Notes under the pieces: model-generated
What the model saw: only the letters and a program-made list of their open reading frames with translations
Told to the model about the DNA's origin: nothing
Databases searched by the model: none
Position numbers and translations under genes: made by a program
In this document: piece by piece, positions 1 to 11,270 of the stretch
Layout: each line of letters starts with the position of its first letter
How positions within the stretch are numbered: the stretch's first letter is position 1
NCBI GenBank assembly: GCA_014529385.2
Contig: CM043942.1
Location: 55,985,340 to 56,049,339, forward strand
Origin: Adiantum capillus-veneris
Lineage: Eukaryota; Streptophyta; Polypodiopsida; Polypodiales; Pteridaceae
DNA: 64,000 nt
Reading direction: 5' to 3'

Positions 1-968
1 AATATATGCATTGTTTAAGTGTGCTACCCAAATGGCAATCAAATTGCATCAATTTTGAAATTGAAGCCCAATCTTTGTGCATGCATGATTTCCAATTCGT
101 CTCATTTCATGTTGTGAATGCATGATTCATGGGCTCAAGCATGGATTATGATAGTTAGAATGAGGTCAAGTGTTTATTGATAGAATATGGCACTCTTCAT
201 GAGAAAATGAGCCGTAATTTTGTGCTTGTATTGCTAAAGTGGCATAAAATTGAACATATTTTTTGTGTGCAAGCTCGAACATCAAGGTTGTATGCTTGAT
301 CCATCAATGACAAGAGGATTTTGTGATTATTATGTTTTTTGGGGAGTGTGCATGGCAATGATTGCCATTTTTGGGTTAAGATATTATTATTGCAAAAATT
401 TACAAACCTCGACACTCATATTTGTCCTCTTGCCATTCTCTTTATTGTATCATGTAAGAGACTCCCTCTCCCTCGCTAGTTAGCCGTGGGGGTTCACATT
501 CAAAGGCCTTTGTCTCTGTGGGGACAAGATCTTATTGGTTTTCTCTTTTTAACATTTACACACCCTCCATCTTGACATCATCTCGAAACTGGCTTGGCGC
601 TATCTGCAAACTTGCAGACCCTTTTGGGCTCCCCTTGACCCACCCAAGCTGCATTATTTTTTTAATCCAATGCCTTGTAGTTGCTCGCTTGTCTTTAATC
701 ACATGAGCTCACTACCACATGCTCCTACATGCTCATGCCCATAATCAACACGCCACAATTTCCTAGATCTCATCATTGTTCCCTCCTGACTTCTCGATGC
801 CTCACCAACATCACACGCACGAGTTATGGTCTGATCATGGCCCCATCCTCCATACAATGCATACAGCACACAACCTGATGATCTTGCCTTGACTCCGCTG
901 AGTCAATAACCAGCCCACCAATATTAGGCGATAAGGTTGATTACTTAGCCTTCCCTGTATCCAAGAAT

Positions 969-1693
969 TGTTAGAAATAAGACGTAGCTAAATAGATAAT
1001 TGAGTAGATTACTTAATGGAGAGAGACAGATTTACATACACGAGATTATAGAGTAGAGAGAGAGAGAGAGAGTACACACGATATACGTGGTTCACCCAAT
1101 GTGGGCTACATCCACGGGAAAGCAGCCACTCAATGGCTTTAGTACTTCAAAACAAGAAGTAATTTACAAAGGGATTATACCCTTAATGGAGCTCCCGCCT
1201 TGCTTCACTCTCACCACCTCACACTCACCTTGTTGCATCAACTTCACACTATGAAATGTGTGTAGAAATGGCCTCCTTTTATAGGTCAAAAGGGCTGCCC
1301 TCTCTTATGAGATACAGCCATGTGTAGCCGCCCTTGTGCGAATAAGTCCAAATCGGACCCTCCAATCCGCCCATGTGTGGCCGCCCTTGAGAAGACAAGT
1401 CCGCTTTTGAATTCGGCCACCGCCATTGAATTCGACCACCGCCACCGCCATTGACTTCCGACCACCGGCCACCGGCCATTGACTTTCGACCACTGCCATC
1501 GGCCATTGACTACCGGCCACCGGCCAACCCACCGGTTGTTTTCCGACCACTTTCCGGCCGCCGTCCGCCATAATATTTCGGCGAAAAAGAATATTCCGGC
1601 GAAAAAAGATTCTTGATTCTTGTCCAAAATTTGGTTTCCGGTGAGTGATTTCCTTCACGCACGATGGCTTCTCCTCATAATGGGGGCCTTACA
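969..1693 (-). repeat. LTR-like segment with TATA box (left copy)
   Basis: The segment starts TGTTAG and ends CTTACA on the + strand, the TG...CA form of LTR termini. On the minus strand it carries TATAAAAG (1276-1283), then a short transcribed-looking stretch with an (AG)n tract, and a GC-rich minisatellite upstream of the TATA box (about 1420-1560). No tRNA primer site or polypurine tract was recognised beside it, and the flanks do not show a clear 5-bp duplication. It may be a solo LTR or part of a non-autonomous element. The right-arm copy is 34953-35688. Confidence 0.4.
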
Positions 1694-1717
1694 AATGTGC
1701 GCTTTTACCACAGAAAA

Positions 1718-2682
1718 TTACAAGGGTAAATCAGGCTCCATACTTAACAAGAATCTCATAGAGGGACCCACTGAAGGCATGTGGATCCCTTTGTTCTGTC
1801 TCTCCAACTCAATAACCCTATGGATGACATCACAAACTCTTTGTTGTCGATCCTCTACACTAGTAGCACCCATTGTGGATTGTAGGACATCTAACCGACC
1901 CACGTGATAGGTGTGACTTGTGTATAGGTCGGTTAGAGTTTCCATTTGTATTTCATACTCCCAGTTCTCATTTAGAAACGCTCCATCTAGGATTGAGGTG
2001 CTAGGGGTGTCCTTTGAACTAGATGCAACGTGGCTCTCAATGGGTTGACCCTTAGTGGTTGCTAATCCATGAGCACTCAATTGCTCGACTAGCATGGATG
2101 TTGACATAGGGGCCTTTGCCTTAAGCTCTCTCCATTGCTCTACCTTGCGTAGGCTCTCAATTTCCTTTTCCCTAGTCACAATGATATATCACTCAACCTC
2201 TTGCACTTCAGCAAGGCTTCTACCATCAGGTAATATAACCTTGGAGAGGAATAGCTCTGAAGAGTCACGGGGTCTAGTGAATGAAGTATTCACATGCACA
2301 CTCTCCAGGAGCATGGGTTCTACGTTAGTCATGAATGGCAAATTTACTTCCCCACTCCCTTCATTTACCTTGTTAGCTCCATGTTTGGAGGAGTGGCTCT
2401 ACTAAAAGTTTCCTTCAAGCGGCTAAGCACGCTCGGCCCGGACCGTGGGCCCATGGCATGCATGTCTTAGCTTTAACTATCATGATTAGGTATCGGGTAA
2501 CCTTCCATGATGTTGTAGTCAGAGGAAGAGTCACTAGACGCAATATGTGGGTCCTGAGTGGTACTACCTTGGGTTCCCGTTGAGGGCCTAGAGCCTAAGG
2601 TGGAGGAATAATGAGTGCTCGCGTAAACAGAGATAATCTCTATGTGCTTGTCCTCTAGCACACAACCAAAGTGTAGGTGCAT
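1718..2682 (-). pseudogene. Unrecognised interrupted reading frame (left copy)
   Basis: This is the reverse-strand twin of the frame at 33963-34928. One frame of about 320 codons is split into three open parts (69, about 91-96 and 153 residues) by three in-frame stops; in this left copy the last part is 1718-2179. The last part is charged and Glu-rich, without membrane segments or Cys/His motifs, and matches no family I know. It ends 25 bases before the LTR-like segment, so it could be the internal region of a non-autonomous retroelement, but that is inference. Confidence 0.4.
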
Positions 2683-3919
2683 GTGATCTCAACACTCTGG
2701 AAGTATTGGCGAGTGCCCGTGAAGGCCGCTCACCAGTTTTTTAGGTGTTTACAACCCAATTTTTTTGTTATTTTTTGTTTATTTTTTTAAACCAAGCCAC
2801 AAAATATGGCGTGTGATAGCTCAAAACGAGCGTCTTTGCTAGGGGGAGGTGCCGTGCTTTACAGCTCCTAATTTGGTTATGTAAATCTCTCAAAATCCTA
2901 AAAATAGTATTTTCTAGGTGGGAAGAAGGCTAGAATTAGTAAGTCCCAAGGGTGAGTGTGAAGGGGATGGTGGAGGACTTGAGGAACTTATCCTGCATGC
3001 CCTCCCTTCAGTTGAGGTCCTAGTCTTTATGCATAAAGTAGTGTGTATAGTATATCATAAGATTGAGGACTAAGGCCTGGGTGGGCTCGGGCTCGGGCTC
3101 GAGGGAATGACCCCGATCTCGATCCTTCCTTTTAAGAAAAGGTTTCTTTAATTTTCTTTCTGTTTTCGTTTTTTGTCTCAATATTTTTGAGCGTTTTTTT
3201 TAATTTAAATTATTTTTAAAAAAATCAATAAAAGCTTTTTTTGAAGATAATGTTGCCGCGTAGACGACGAGCTTACGCACACACACAAAAGCTCCTAATA
3301 GCTCTGTCTAACCTCCTTGCAGCTAACCCAGCTAATTACCACTAATTACCTCTGCTCACACATTCTCTAACACAGAGCTGCACACTCAAAGATAGTCAAC
3401 TCTACTGCTCACTTTCTACACTATTATTCACTGTCTACACTAACTAATAGAACAAAACTGCTCACTCACAAAGTACTCAATCTACTCACAGAGCACATTA
3501 CAGATTTACACCAGCTAATAGATCTATTAACACCTACACATTACATATCTTAGCAAACCTAATAGAAAATTTGCACATTTCAACAATAACAAATTCTAAC
3601 AAACCTGCGCATTACAACCACTTAGCAAATCTACACAAACCCAGACAAAAACTAAAAATAGATGGAGAAAAGGCTTCCAGAGGTAGCCCTGAGTGCTCCT
3701 CAAGCTTTAGTGCAAAGCAGTCCTCGACAGAGTCACCAAAAATGTGTGCTTTGCCGCACGTGTCGAAGGCTGAAAACTTGTGTGCAAGCCTCGAAAGGCT
3801 GCAAGCACACAACTAGACAGTCCTAGCAATCTCAAAGAAACAATGGTGTGTCACTCACTGCTCAATGCTTCCATCGTGAAGAATCCTGTGCTGCGAAGAA
3901 CAAGGGCTGCCGCTGCAAT

Positions 3920-3963
<44 letters not shown>

Positions 3964-4200
3964 GCATACACACACACACACATACACACGTGAGCACACG
4001 AAGGAGAAGGAGACAGAGATGGAGCAAGAGCACTTCTTAGCTTGCACCTCCAAGAATGAGGATTTTTAGGCCAAATGGACCTTTTATAAGAGTTTGATCC
4101 ATTCACACATGGGCGCCCACAATGGCCGGCCGTTGCAAAACTTCTGTAAAAATATGATAAGTGGTGCGCTTCTCATTGGCGATCACCTACACACCTATTG
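2683..4200. other. Non-coding part of the inverted-repeat arm with a second TATA box
   Basis: No coding frame is recognisable. On the minus strand there is a TATAAAAG box (4081-4088), followed downstream by the (CT)n/(CA)n microsatellite at 3921-3990 and a region of TAG/GTGT-type short words (3290-3560). This resembles the promoter and leader of a second LTR-like unit, but I cannot define its ends. Confidence 0.35.
3921..3990. repeat. (CT)n-(CA)n compound microsatellite
   Basis: A CT dinucleotide tract of about 42 bases is followed by a short CA tract. The matching tract in the right arm (32660-32730) differs in length, as expected for slippage after duplication. Frames read through it give meaningless Leu-Ser or Arg-Glu runs. 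Confidence 0.95.
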
Positions 4201-4264
4201 GACCGACAATCCCACTCCATGACTCAATCAAATAAATAATAAGGCGTCCATCGAAGGTGATAGG

Positions 4265-4495
4265 GTGTTTGTGAGGGTTAACACTTTGACTAATGCACTT
4301 GTGTTCCAATTGCCTGGATTTGACCAACCATTCTTTCTTGTAGTCATTGATGCTAGTGGAAAAGGTATCGGTGCAGTTCTTATGCAAGATAACCACCCAC
4401 TTGCATTTGAAAGTCGTAAATTTAAAGCCTCTGAATCTAAATTTAGTACATATGATACAAAATTGACTATTGTAGTAAATGTGCTGAAAATTTGA
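4265..4495 (+). pseudogene. Ty3/gypsy RT-RNase H fragment (left copy)
   Basis: The 76-residue frame shows the start of a gypsy RNase H domain: 'VFQLPGFDQPFFLVVIDASG' with the catalytic Asp in DASG, then 'GIGAVLMQ' and 'PLAFESRKF'. These follow the order seen in the RNase H domain that comes after reverse transcriptase in Ty3/gypsy pol. Upstream RT and downstream integrase are absent, so it is an isolated relic. An identical peptide is encoded in reverse in the right arm (32150-32380). Confidence 0.8.
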
Positions 4496-4761
4496 AAGCA
4501 TTATCTAATCAGTGCTAACTTGATTTTGAGGGCGAGGCATAAGGCTCTAAAATCTAGAGGAGCACCACTTCTCTAATGTGACTCTAGTGTCGTTGTGCTC
4601 CAAAAATATAGGAAGATTACAAACTCAAACTTTTGAAACGAATAATGACAAAATTAAAGGTGAAGGTTGATCGAGATGCACTTTAATTTGAACCTTCCAA
4701 CTAGACTTTAATTTGAATTTGCACTTTAACTTGAATTTTGAGCCAGGGTTGACACTTCAGG

Positions 4762-5614
4762 TTGACGACTGTCAGGAGCACTGGCAAACATATGACAAGT
4801 TCAGCTCCTTTGAGTCGTGAAGCTTTGTGGGACGATTGCATCAACCACATTGCGAAGGCTTTTTGTGTAGAAGAGCAAGGGTTGATTCGGTGTGAGACAA
4901 GCTGCGACTCTCAATACGATGAAGAAAGGGTTTATATATGTGGTGTGGTGCATGAGTTGTGTCAGTGGAGAGGAGAGGAACAAGGTGGAGCTAGTATTAG
5001 TAATAGTAGCAGTTCAAGCACCACAATATTGCAGGGGGATGATCTTGCGATGTCTATGGTGGACTTCTAGTGATCTTCCCTACATAGTGTCTTATCATGC
5101 AGTGGGCATACCGATGAAATTTTGTGAAATGAGAAAGGGCGAGGCCGATAAAGTGGTGTGCACAAATTTGATGAGCATTGGGTTGTCCAACCCAAGGAAG
5201 AGGATGAGTGCCATGACATCGTTTTGGCACATGGCTCAACTGATGTCTGTGCTGGCGGACACATGTGCCGGGATGCGCAATGTGTACAGTGACTACAACA
5301 GGTGCCAGGGTGCAAAGCAGCACCTGCAAGGCAATGAAGGTGATGATGTCACATGTGTGCAAGTGTATTAGAGTAGGAGGCGATGGGTAGCAGTGAATAG
5401 TATGTACGAGGTGTTGGTAGAGCAGCACATTCCCTTTGCGGAATGGCTCTTGAGATGGGATGAGATGAGGTTGTCATTGGACTTCAAAGCCAAGAGGGTA
5501 TCCCATCAAGCCTGCCTCCGTGGAGCGGCTTTTGAGGCGCTCAAATGGGTTTGCACGGCACTGGTGTCACTGCACAATATCTCCCTCATGCACTGCGACA
5601 TAGTCTTCCAATAG
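4762..5614 (+). pseudogene. Unrecognised gene-like sequence crossing the inverted-repeat boundary
   Basis: This stretch is more GC-rich than its surroundings and gives two overlapping long frames. One runs 4762-5070 (102 residues, Cys-rich middle, Ser-rich tail). The other runs 4892-5614, about 240 codons with a single in-frame TAG at 5369-5371. The second ends in 'SLHNISLMHCDIVFQ', which faintly recalls a protein-kinase catalytic loop, but the rest does not support that. No transposon domain was recognised. The inverted-repeat match stops at about 5056, inside the sequence, so only the first 295 bases exist in the right arm. It could be a captured or decayed host gene. Confidence 0.35.
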
Positions 5615-6104
5615 TGACAATAAAACCTTAGTGGCATCGAAAATAGGTATTGGGTCTCTTACACACATGCGAATGGTGATGGCAATGGTGGAGCTGCAAG
5701 TGCAGGTACGATGAGTGCACCATTGAAAGCAAGGTCCCTTCTCTACCAAACTTTGCTCTCGTATCCCACTTAGATTATGGTTTGAAAGAGGTGTTAGCGT
5801 GAGTCACGATGCACACCATCTCACCAGTGGGTTGTGCTAAGAGGCGCTAAATGTGACTCATGATGTACACCATCATTAGGAGAACATTCTTTCTATAACT
5901 ATAAGGTGACTTCCCCCACCAACACAATGCCCTTTTGATGTGTCAGCTACTAAGGGTTGGGAAGGAAGCTTATAGAGAAGAGCACCTCCACATAGAAAAA
6001 TTGAGAAGATCTCTACCATTTTCTAAGATGTTTTTGAGCTAGCACTAACCCATGAGGGTGGTTGCCAAGCTTATAATACCTTAACTCAAACCAAGCAAGC
6101 GTAG
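5615..6104. other. No gene recognised
   Basis: Nothing assignable. A short imperfect duplication, containing variants of 'GTGAGTCACGATGCACACCATC', lies near 5795-5880. Confidence 0.5.
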
Positions 6105-6365
6105 GATTGGTACCTATATGTGCGTAAATGAGGGGGAAGCATGGAGGCTTTGTGGGATTTGTACCTATAAGCAAGCATGGACGCTCGAACTTAAGTTCGA
6201 ATCTCCATGCTTGTTCATGGTCATTATGTATGTAAATGAGGGGGAGGCATGGAGCCTCCATGCTTGAGGGGGAAGCATGGATGCTTGCAAAATTTGTACC
6301 TACTAGCAAGCATGGAGGCTCTTAAGTTCGAGCCTCGTGCTCATTATGTATGCAAATGAGGGGGA
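6105..6365. repeat. Diverged ~120-bp tandem repeat
   Basis: The words 'AAATGAGGGGGA', 'GCATGGAGGCT', 'TTTGTACCTA' and 'AAGTTCGA' recur in order about three times. Each unit contains small palindromes, such as GAACTTAAGTTC and the inverted GCATGGAGCCTCCATGC. No function is evident. Confidence 0.65.
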
Positions 6366-6458
6366 CGATTGATTCATGCCGATCACATCTTGAATGAGGG
6401 GGAGGCTTTCTTTTAGGGATTTAGATGAACTCTTTGTGTGAAGTCTCTTAGCAAAAGG

Positions 6459-6595
6459 GATATTGGTACAAAGTGGGTTTGCAAGTTGAAATGTAAACCT
6501 AATGGTAGTGTTGAATATTGTAAGCATAGACTTGTGGCAAAAGATTACACTAAAGAGAATGGCATTGATTTTGATGAGACTTTTTCTTGTCTCTT
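6459..6595 (+). pseudogene. Ty1/copia reverse transcriptase fragment
   Basis: The forward frame reads 'IGTKWVCKLKCKPNGSVEYC', then 'HRLVAKDYTKENGIDFDETF', the N-terminal signature of copia-type reverse transcriptase (usual form IGTKWVYK...ARLVAKGY.Q..GIDY.ETF). It ends in a stop right after the ETFS-like motif, so it is a short relic. Copia RT C-terminal sequence on the same strand resumes near 10330. The two may be halves of one element split by the 6640-10115 material, though the middle of RT is not found in order. Confidence 0.85.
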
Positions 6596-6639
6596 TTTGT
6601 AACTACCATTTATAACGGTTGGGCATTGAAAACTCATAA

Positions 6640-6950
6640 TGCTTGGAATGATGGAAATTGAGAATGAATCTAACTAATGAAGAAACTGTATAAGGAGCTA
6701 AGGACTACTTATTCATGACATGATTATTAACAAGACAATCAAGACGAATAATAGGAGATTGATGCATAAAAGTGAGATAAATTTTTATTGATTGAAATGG
6801 GATTATACATGATGTTGTATACACGATGAACAACATAATTATCAATAAAATCATACTTGAATGAGATGGTGAATGATGTCATGTGAAGCATAGAGGTAGA
6901 GGTAGCTCCCACACTAGGATTATTACATGGCTTGTTTCTAATAGCCCCTC
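6640..6950. repeat. Direct repeat copy 1 (partner 9865-10115)
   Basis: Shares ordered words with 9865-10115, including 'CTAACTAATGAAG', 'TTTTATTGATTGAAATGGG' and a 'CCCACACTAGGATTATTACATG' type block, in the same orientation. Together they could be LTR remnants of an element that inserted into the copia sequence, but termini and target duplication were not resolved. Confidence 0.6.
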
Positions 6951-6959
6951 TCCATGTGA

Positions 6960-7115
6960 ATGTAATGGAAATGGCCTATGAACTTTGAGAATAACGGAAT
7001 TAGAAGAATTAAAGAGAGCATTTTTGTGAGATTACTTTGAGAACATAGAGGGTGAACTTAATTAGAGGTAGCAACATAACCATTATACTTAATTAACTTG
7101 GCATGAACAATACTT

Positions 7116-7159
<44 letters not shown>

Positions 7160-8300
7160 ATTAGAGAACTTGAGAACAATTGAGGATCGGATTTATGTGG
7201 AGCTGGTCCCCCCTCCAATAGGCTTTTGTATTATAGATTCTTCCCTAAAGATAGACTTGGTAAAATAAAATCTTTGTGTTCCTTGTGACCTTGGTGATGC
7301 TATGAAGATGGAAAGCTTCATGCGTCACGAGCATAACATAAACTTTGTAAAAGCATTAACCATCCCCGGCCTCAGTCCCAAGGCCTCAAACACCTTCAAA
7401 GGTGGAGAATGAGGGTAGGGAAGAGGAAGAAGAAACATTCATAGAAGAAAGAAATAGTTCCTCACTTATCATTACTCTTCTTGCTTAGCATAGCATAATA
7501 GCATAGTAATGAAGATGGAGAAGATGGCAAGCTTAAGCATTGAAACATGGCTCTTGGTTGGATTTGCATTCCATAGCCAAGAGTGTTGGTGTAGGCTCTC
7601 AACTTCTCAACAAGCTTGGAGAACAAGATGGAGTTCTTCCACTTTCACCAAGTGAGAATGTGTGAAAAATGAGTGTGTGAGAGGGTGTATATCCCCAAGC
7701 ACACCCCTTGCTTTACTTGGTCGACGCCTCCTTGTAGCTCAAGCTTGAAGCTCATTGGACCCCCTCTAAGCCTATCCAATCACACACACACTGCATTTCA
7801 AGTAACAAGGGTAGCCTTTGCGCAAGTGTCCTCCTTACCCCTTTGAGAGAGAGAGAGAGAGCTTGAAAATATCTAGATATTTGTTGAATTGAACTAGAAG
7901 CTCATTGGACCCCTCTTTAGCCCAGCCAATAGGATTCAAGCACACCATGTGGCTAAGCATAGGGAGAGTCTAACATGTGTCCATGTGCCCCTTGAGAAAG
8001 GGGGTGCCCTTTGGGTGAGTGGGAGGTTAAGTCAAAGATTCCCCTAACTTTGGGGCTTCCCCCTCCTTTGTAGGGTCTCTTTTTGACTCAAGCACCTTAC
8101 CCCCCATGCATGGGAAGCTTCTCAAGCACCTTCCTCATCAAGCATGACAAGCACCTCGAGCACCTTCCTCATCAAGCACGACAAGCACCTTAAGCACCTT
8201 AGTCGGCAAGCACGACAAGCACCTCAAGCTTCGGTCGGTTCCCACCTCAAGCTCAGCCCTAGCTTGCCTAAGGTCAAAGGACTTTTAACACTAACCTTTG
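6960..8300 (-). repeat. Diverged LTR-A copy, minus orientation
   Basis: Follows the order seen in the better LTR-A copies near 44723-46150 and 62430-63553: an (AG)n tract (7117-7156), the block ending in 'GGAGCTGGTCCCCCCTCC', 'GGCTTTTGTATTATAG', the 'GATGGAAGCTTCATG' block and the 'AGCCAAGAG' block. The orientation matches the 44.7 kb copy. No primer-binding site is visible at its left side and the ends are blurred. The region beyond 8100 consists of repeats of a CAAGCACCT word. Confidence 0.7.
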
Positions 8301-8348
8301 GAGGTCTTTAATGAAGCTAACCCTAAGGTATTTAAGTTCCATTAGATG

Positions 8349-8545
8349 CACGTTGCTCTTTGATAGACTTCTCCTTTTGGACCCCTATTGAGATGTAACC
8401 ATCTCTCCTCTTGGTCCCCTGTTGAGATAAGTCTAGGAGCACTTATTACACGTTGCTCTTTGGTAGACAATCTCGTTTTGGACCCCTATTGAGATGTAGC
8501 CATCTCTCCTCTTGGTCCCCTGCTGAGATAGGTCTAGAAGCACAT
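8349..8545. repeat. 101-bp tandem duplication
   Basis: Two consecutive copies (8349-8449, 8450-8545) both begin CACGTTGCTCTTTG and contain 'TTTTGGACCCCTATTGAGAT'. They differ at a modest number of positions. No coding content. Confidence 0.9.
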
Positions 8546-8641
8546 GTCTCTATTCTAACTCTTGTTCCCGTTTATTATCCCACATTAAATGATCAATTTA
8601 ATATGAGAAAATCATTTGGGTTAGCTAGATATTAGATTCTG

Positions 8642-8831
8642 TGACAGTGAATGTCCTATGTGAACAAGATTTTGATTTGTGTATGGGTGTGAGAATCAAC
8701 TTATGGTATTGGCCCTTTAGGGTTTTGACATTTTTATGACAGTGAATGTCCTATGTGAACAAGATTTTGATTTGTGTATGGGTGTGAGATTCAACTTATG
8801 GTATTGGCCCTTTAGGGTTTTGACATTTTTT
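8642..8831. repeat. 95-bp near-exact tandem duplication
   Basis: Two consecutive copies start TGACAGTGAATGTCC at 8642 and 8737 and are almost identical, so the duplication is young compared with its surroundings. Confidence 0.95.
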
Positions 8832-9864
8832 GGATCATGTGGTGTAGTTACTTGACATTGAGTTTGGACTTTTGGATCAATTGTTATGGTCATTTGACAT
8901 TAAATTTTGGCTTGAATTTATGACTTTAGAGGAGAAAGTTTAGGATGTGAATTTTGACTCTAGTGCCTCCTAATAAACCTACTAAACTCATCCCAATAAC
9001 TCTAAGGTTTGCTTCAAGATATGAAAATGCATCTTATATAGGATTGGCTTCAAGAGATGGTCGTGATTCTTTTGCTTGTTCCTCAATATGCTAGCATGGT
9101 TCTTTGGCTTGATTTTGACACATGTAGCTCCTGGGTAGCTCTTTGGAATGACAAGAGATTCTTCTTCTAGATTGATGGCTCAGACATGGTCTTTAACTCC
9201 TTATTCAATTCTCTTCTTGTATGGGCTTTGGTTGCACTTCCTTGTTCATGGACAACTCTTGTGCTTTGTATACCTTTTTTTTTGGCAACAATTCAATAGG
9301 ATGTAGATCCTTGTAGATAACTTCTTTAGGTATGCTCAAAAGGGTTTGATTGATCCTTATGGTTTGCAAGTTAAGGGCTAATTTGCAGCTCCTTGGCCTA
9401 TAAAAAATCTATAGATCTATGAATAATGTTACAACACAACCTCAAAATTCCTAGAAATTATGAATCGTTACCTAGATGCATAGCAATTATTTTTGGATTC
9501 AATTGGAGTCCTTGATTTAGCAAAACGGATATCCAGAGCTCTGTTGGTCATGAAAAGACCCCAACAAAAAATTTACTAGCTATCCTTAGGGCTAACCTAA
9601 GGCAACACTTCTTGTAGAACCTGATACAAGGTATGGTAAAAGAAAGAGCTTGTAGAAGCTAATAATTGGGCTAACAAAGAGGCTAATTGGCTAAATTAAT
9701 GCACACTTTATGGGATAATGGGGGTCTAATATGCATTCCCAACTAGAGGACTTTATTAGATGATGCTAATACACATCAATAAGAACTAACTTCTATTAAG
9801 ATAGTGGTGACTGAAGGTATCGCCATGAACATATTTGTTGTTAGTAAATTCAAAGGTCTTTGGT
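8832..9864. other. No gene recognised
   Basis: AT-rich sequence without recognised coding frames or repeats; probably decayed transposon DNA. Confidence 0.5.
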
Positions 9865-10115
9865 ACCAATTGAGTATGAAGCTAACTAATGAAGGATCTA
9901 ATGATCCACTTATTAATGGAAAATTTATTAACAAGGGACTGATACATAAAAGAAAGAGAAACTTTTATTGATTGAAATGGGCCTTTCATAGGCTCATGTA
10001 CATGATGAGTGACAGAGTTAATGATGTCATACTAGGAGAACATAAGGAATGTTGTTCATGAAGCAAAGAGACAGAGTAATTCCCATACTGGGATTTTTAC
10101 ATGAAACGTATAACA
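9865..10115. repeat. Direct repeat copy 2 (partner 6640-6950)
   Basis: Same-orientation partner of 6640-6950, described there. The sequence just before it, 'TTTGGTACCAATTGAG', vaguely resembles a reversed primer-binding site but is not a standard one. Confidence 0.6.
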
Positions 10116-10329
10116 ATTTGACATAAAAACTACACTTTTGAATCGTGACAAGCATGAGGCAGGTAAAACAAGCTCCTCCTGCTTTTTGTATGAGAAAACA
10201 CATGCTTAATTGATTGCACACAATTTTTAGAATAGTCCACTCGACAACACTTTGCATGTTAGGCATGCAAATATTGTTTTTTTGCCATTTTTCTTTATGC
10301 TAATGGCATGTTAATGAAATAACCAATTT

Positions 10330-11270
10330 GATGAAGGTATTGTTTTGTCCTAGACAATGTATATCGAGACAATGCTATGTAGATTTGACCATAAGAACTA
10401 CAAGCCTATCAATACTTATATGGAGATAGGTTTAAAGCTTAGTCTTTATGATGCTTGAGACAACACGTAGATGATTGCCTTATTTATATGTGATTACAAG
10501 GCTAGATGTTTAGTATGTAGTCTCACAAGTGAGCAAATTTATGCGTAGCCTAGGGTCTAAGAATTTGTAGATGTTAAACAAATCCTCCACTTGCTCTAGC
10601 CCAAGGGGGTATGATAGCTATGTGATTTACGTGATTTTATAAGGGTTGATTGCTATGGCACGTGCGTGCCCACAATTGGTGCCTTGATTTCTCCCAGGTA
10701 ACTCATGCATCTTGTTTTAACAAAGAAGCACCCTATTATGGCTACTTCTAGTTACAAAGTTGAATACAATGTGGCTTTCACATCTACTTTTGAATGCATT
10801 TGGCCTAGAGGTCTTATGATTGATTTGGGCACTAGAGTGCAATCTGGCCACAAGCCCTCATTGAAAGTGAGACACATTATTGTTGTTCTTTGTTCAAACG
10901 ACGTGCTACTAGCTGGACTGAATGAGAAGCACACTGCTAATTTAAGAATGATTTGAATGTTTCCCTTGAGATGTCACACTTAGGATTCTTGCATTGTTAC
11001 ATGGGCCTTATACTTTAAGTGGTGTGATAGGTATATGCTTTGTGCCAAACAAACTCTATCGAGACAATGTTGCATTTGCATAATTCGACTTTGAGGACTA
11101 TAAACCCATGGATACTCCTATGGAAATAAATGTGAAGCTTACCCTTCATGATGTCGAAGACTACTTTGATGTCTTTTTCTCTCAACAGACCATTGGCTAC
11201 CTTGTTTATGTTTGCATTACTAGGCCAAGAATTGAATACGCAGTCTCATAGGTGAATAGCCCAAGATTTA
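10330..11270 (+). pseudogene. Scrambled Ty1/copia RT-RNase H remains
   Basis: Four copia blocks can be read on the + strand. First, a degraded RT C-terminus ('MEIGLKLSLYDA', about 10415-10455). Second, an RNase H start ('KKHPIMATSSYKVEYNVAFT', 10723-10782; usual form KKQ..VALSSTEAEY..A). Third, the RT palm ('IIVVLCSNDVLLAGLNEK', 10876-10929, where the usual YVDD reads CSND). Fourth, an RT C-terminus ('TPMEINVKLTLHD' then 'IGYLVYVCITRPRIEYAVS', about 11113-11250). RNase H precedes an RT palm, so at least two copies or a rearrangement are present. Stops and frame changes throughout make it non-functional. Confidence 0.85.

Larger units (their letters stand above)
1..5056. repeat. Left arm of a ~5 kb inverted repeat
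   Basis: Read as reverse complement, this stretch matches 31590-36657 almost base for base: base 1 pairs with 36657, and the inner end near 5056 pairs with 31590. Predicted peptides of 153, 104 and 76 residues are identical in the two arms. The differences I saw are microsatellite length, minisatellite copies around 1420-1560, a few base changes near 1620 and single-base indels such as one near 4838. The outer end may continue beyond the window. Both an inverted segmental duplication and an assembly artefact are possible. Confidence 0.95.

Noticed and set aside
969..1693. Solo LTR with target-site duplication
   Set aside because: The termini fit, but the flanking bases do not form a convincing 5-bp duplication, so only LTR-like is claimed.
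5393..5614. Protein kinase gene suggested by SLHNISLMHCDIVFQ
   Set aside because: Only a faint catalytic-loop resemblance; no glycine loop, DFG or APE motif in the neighbouring frames.
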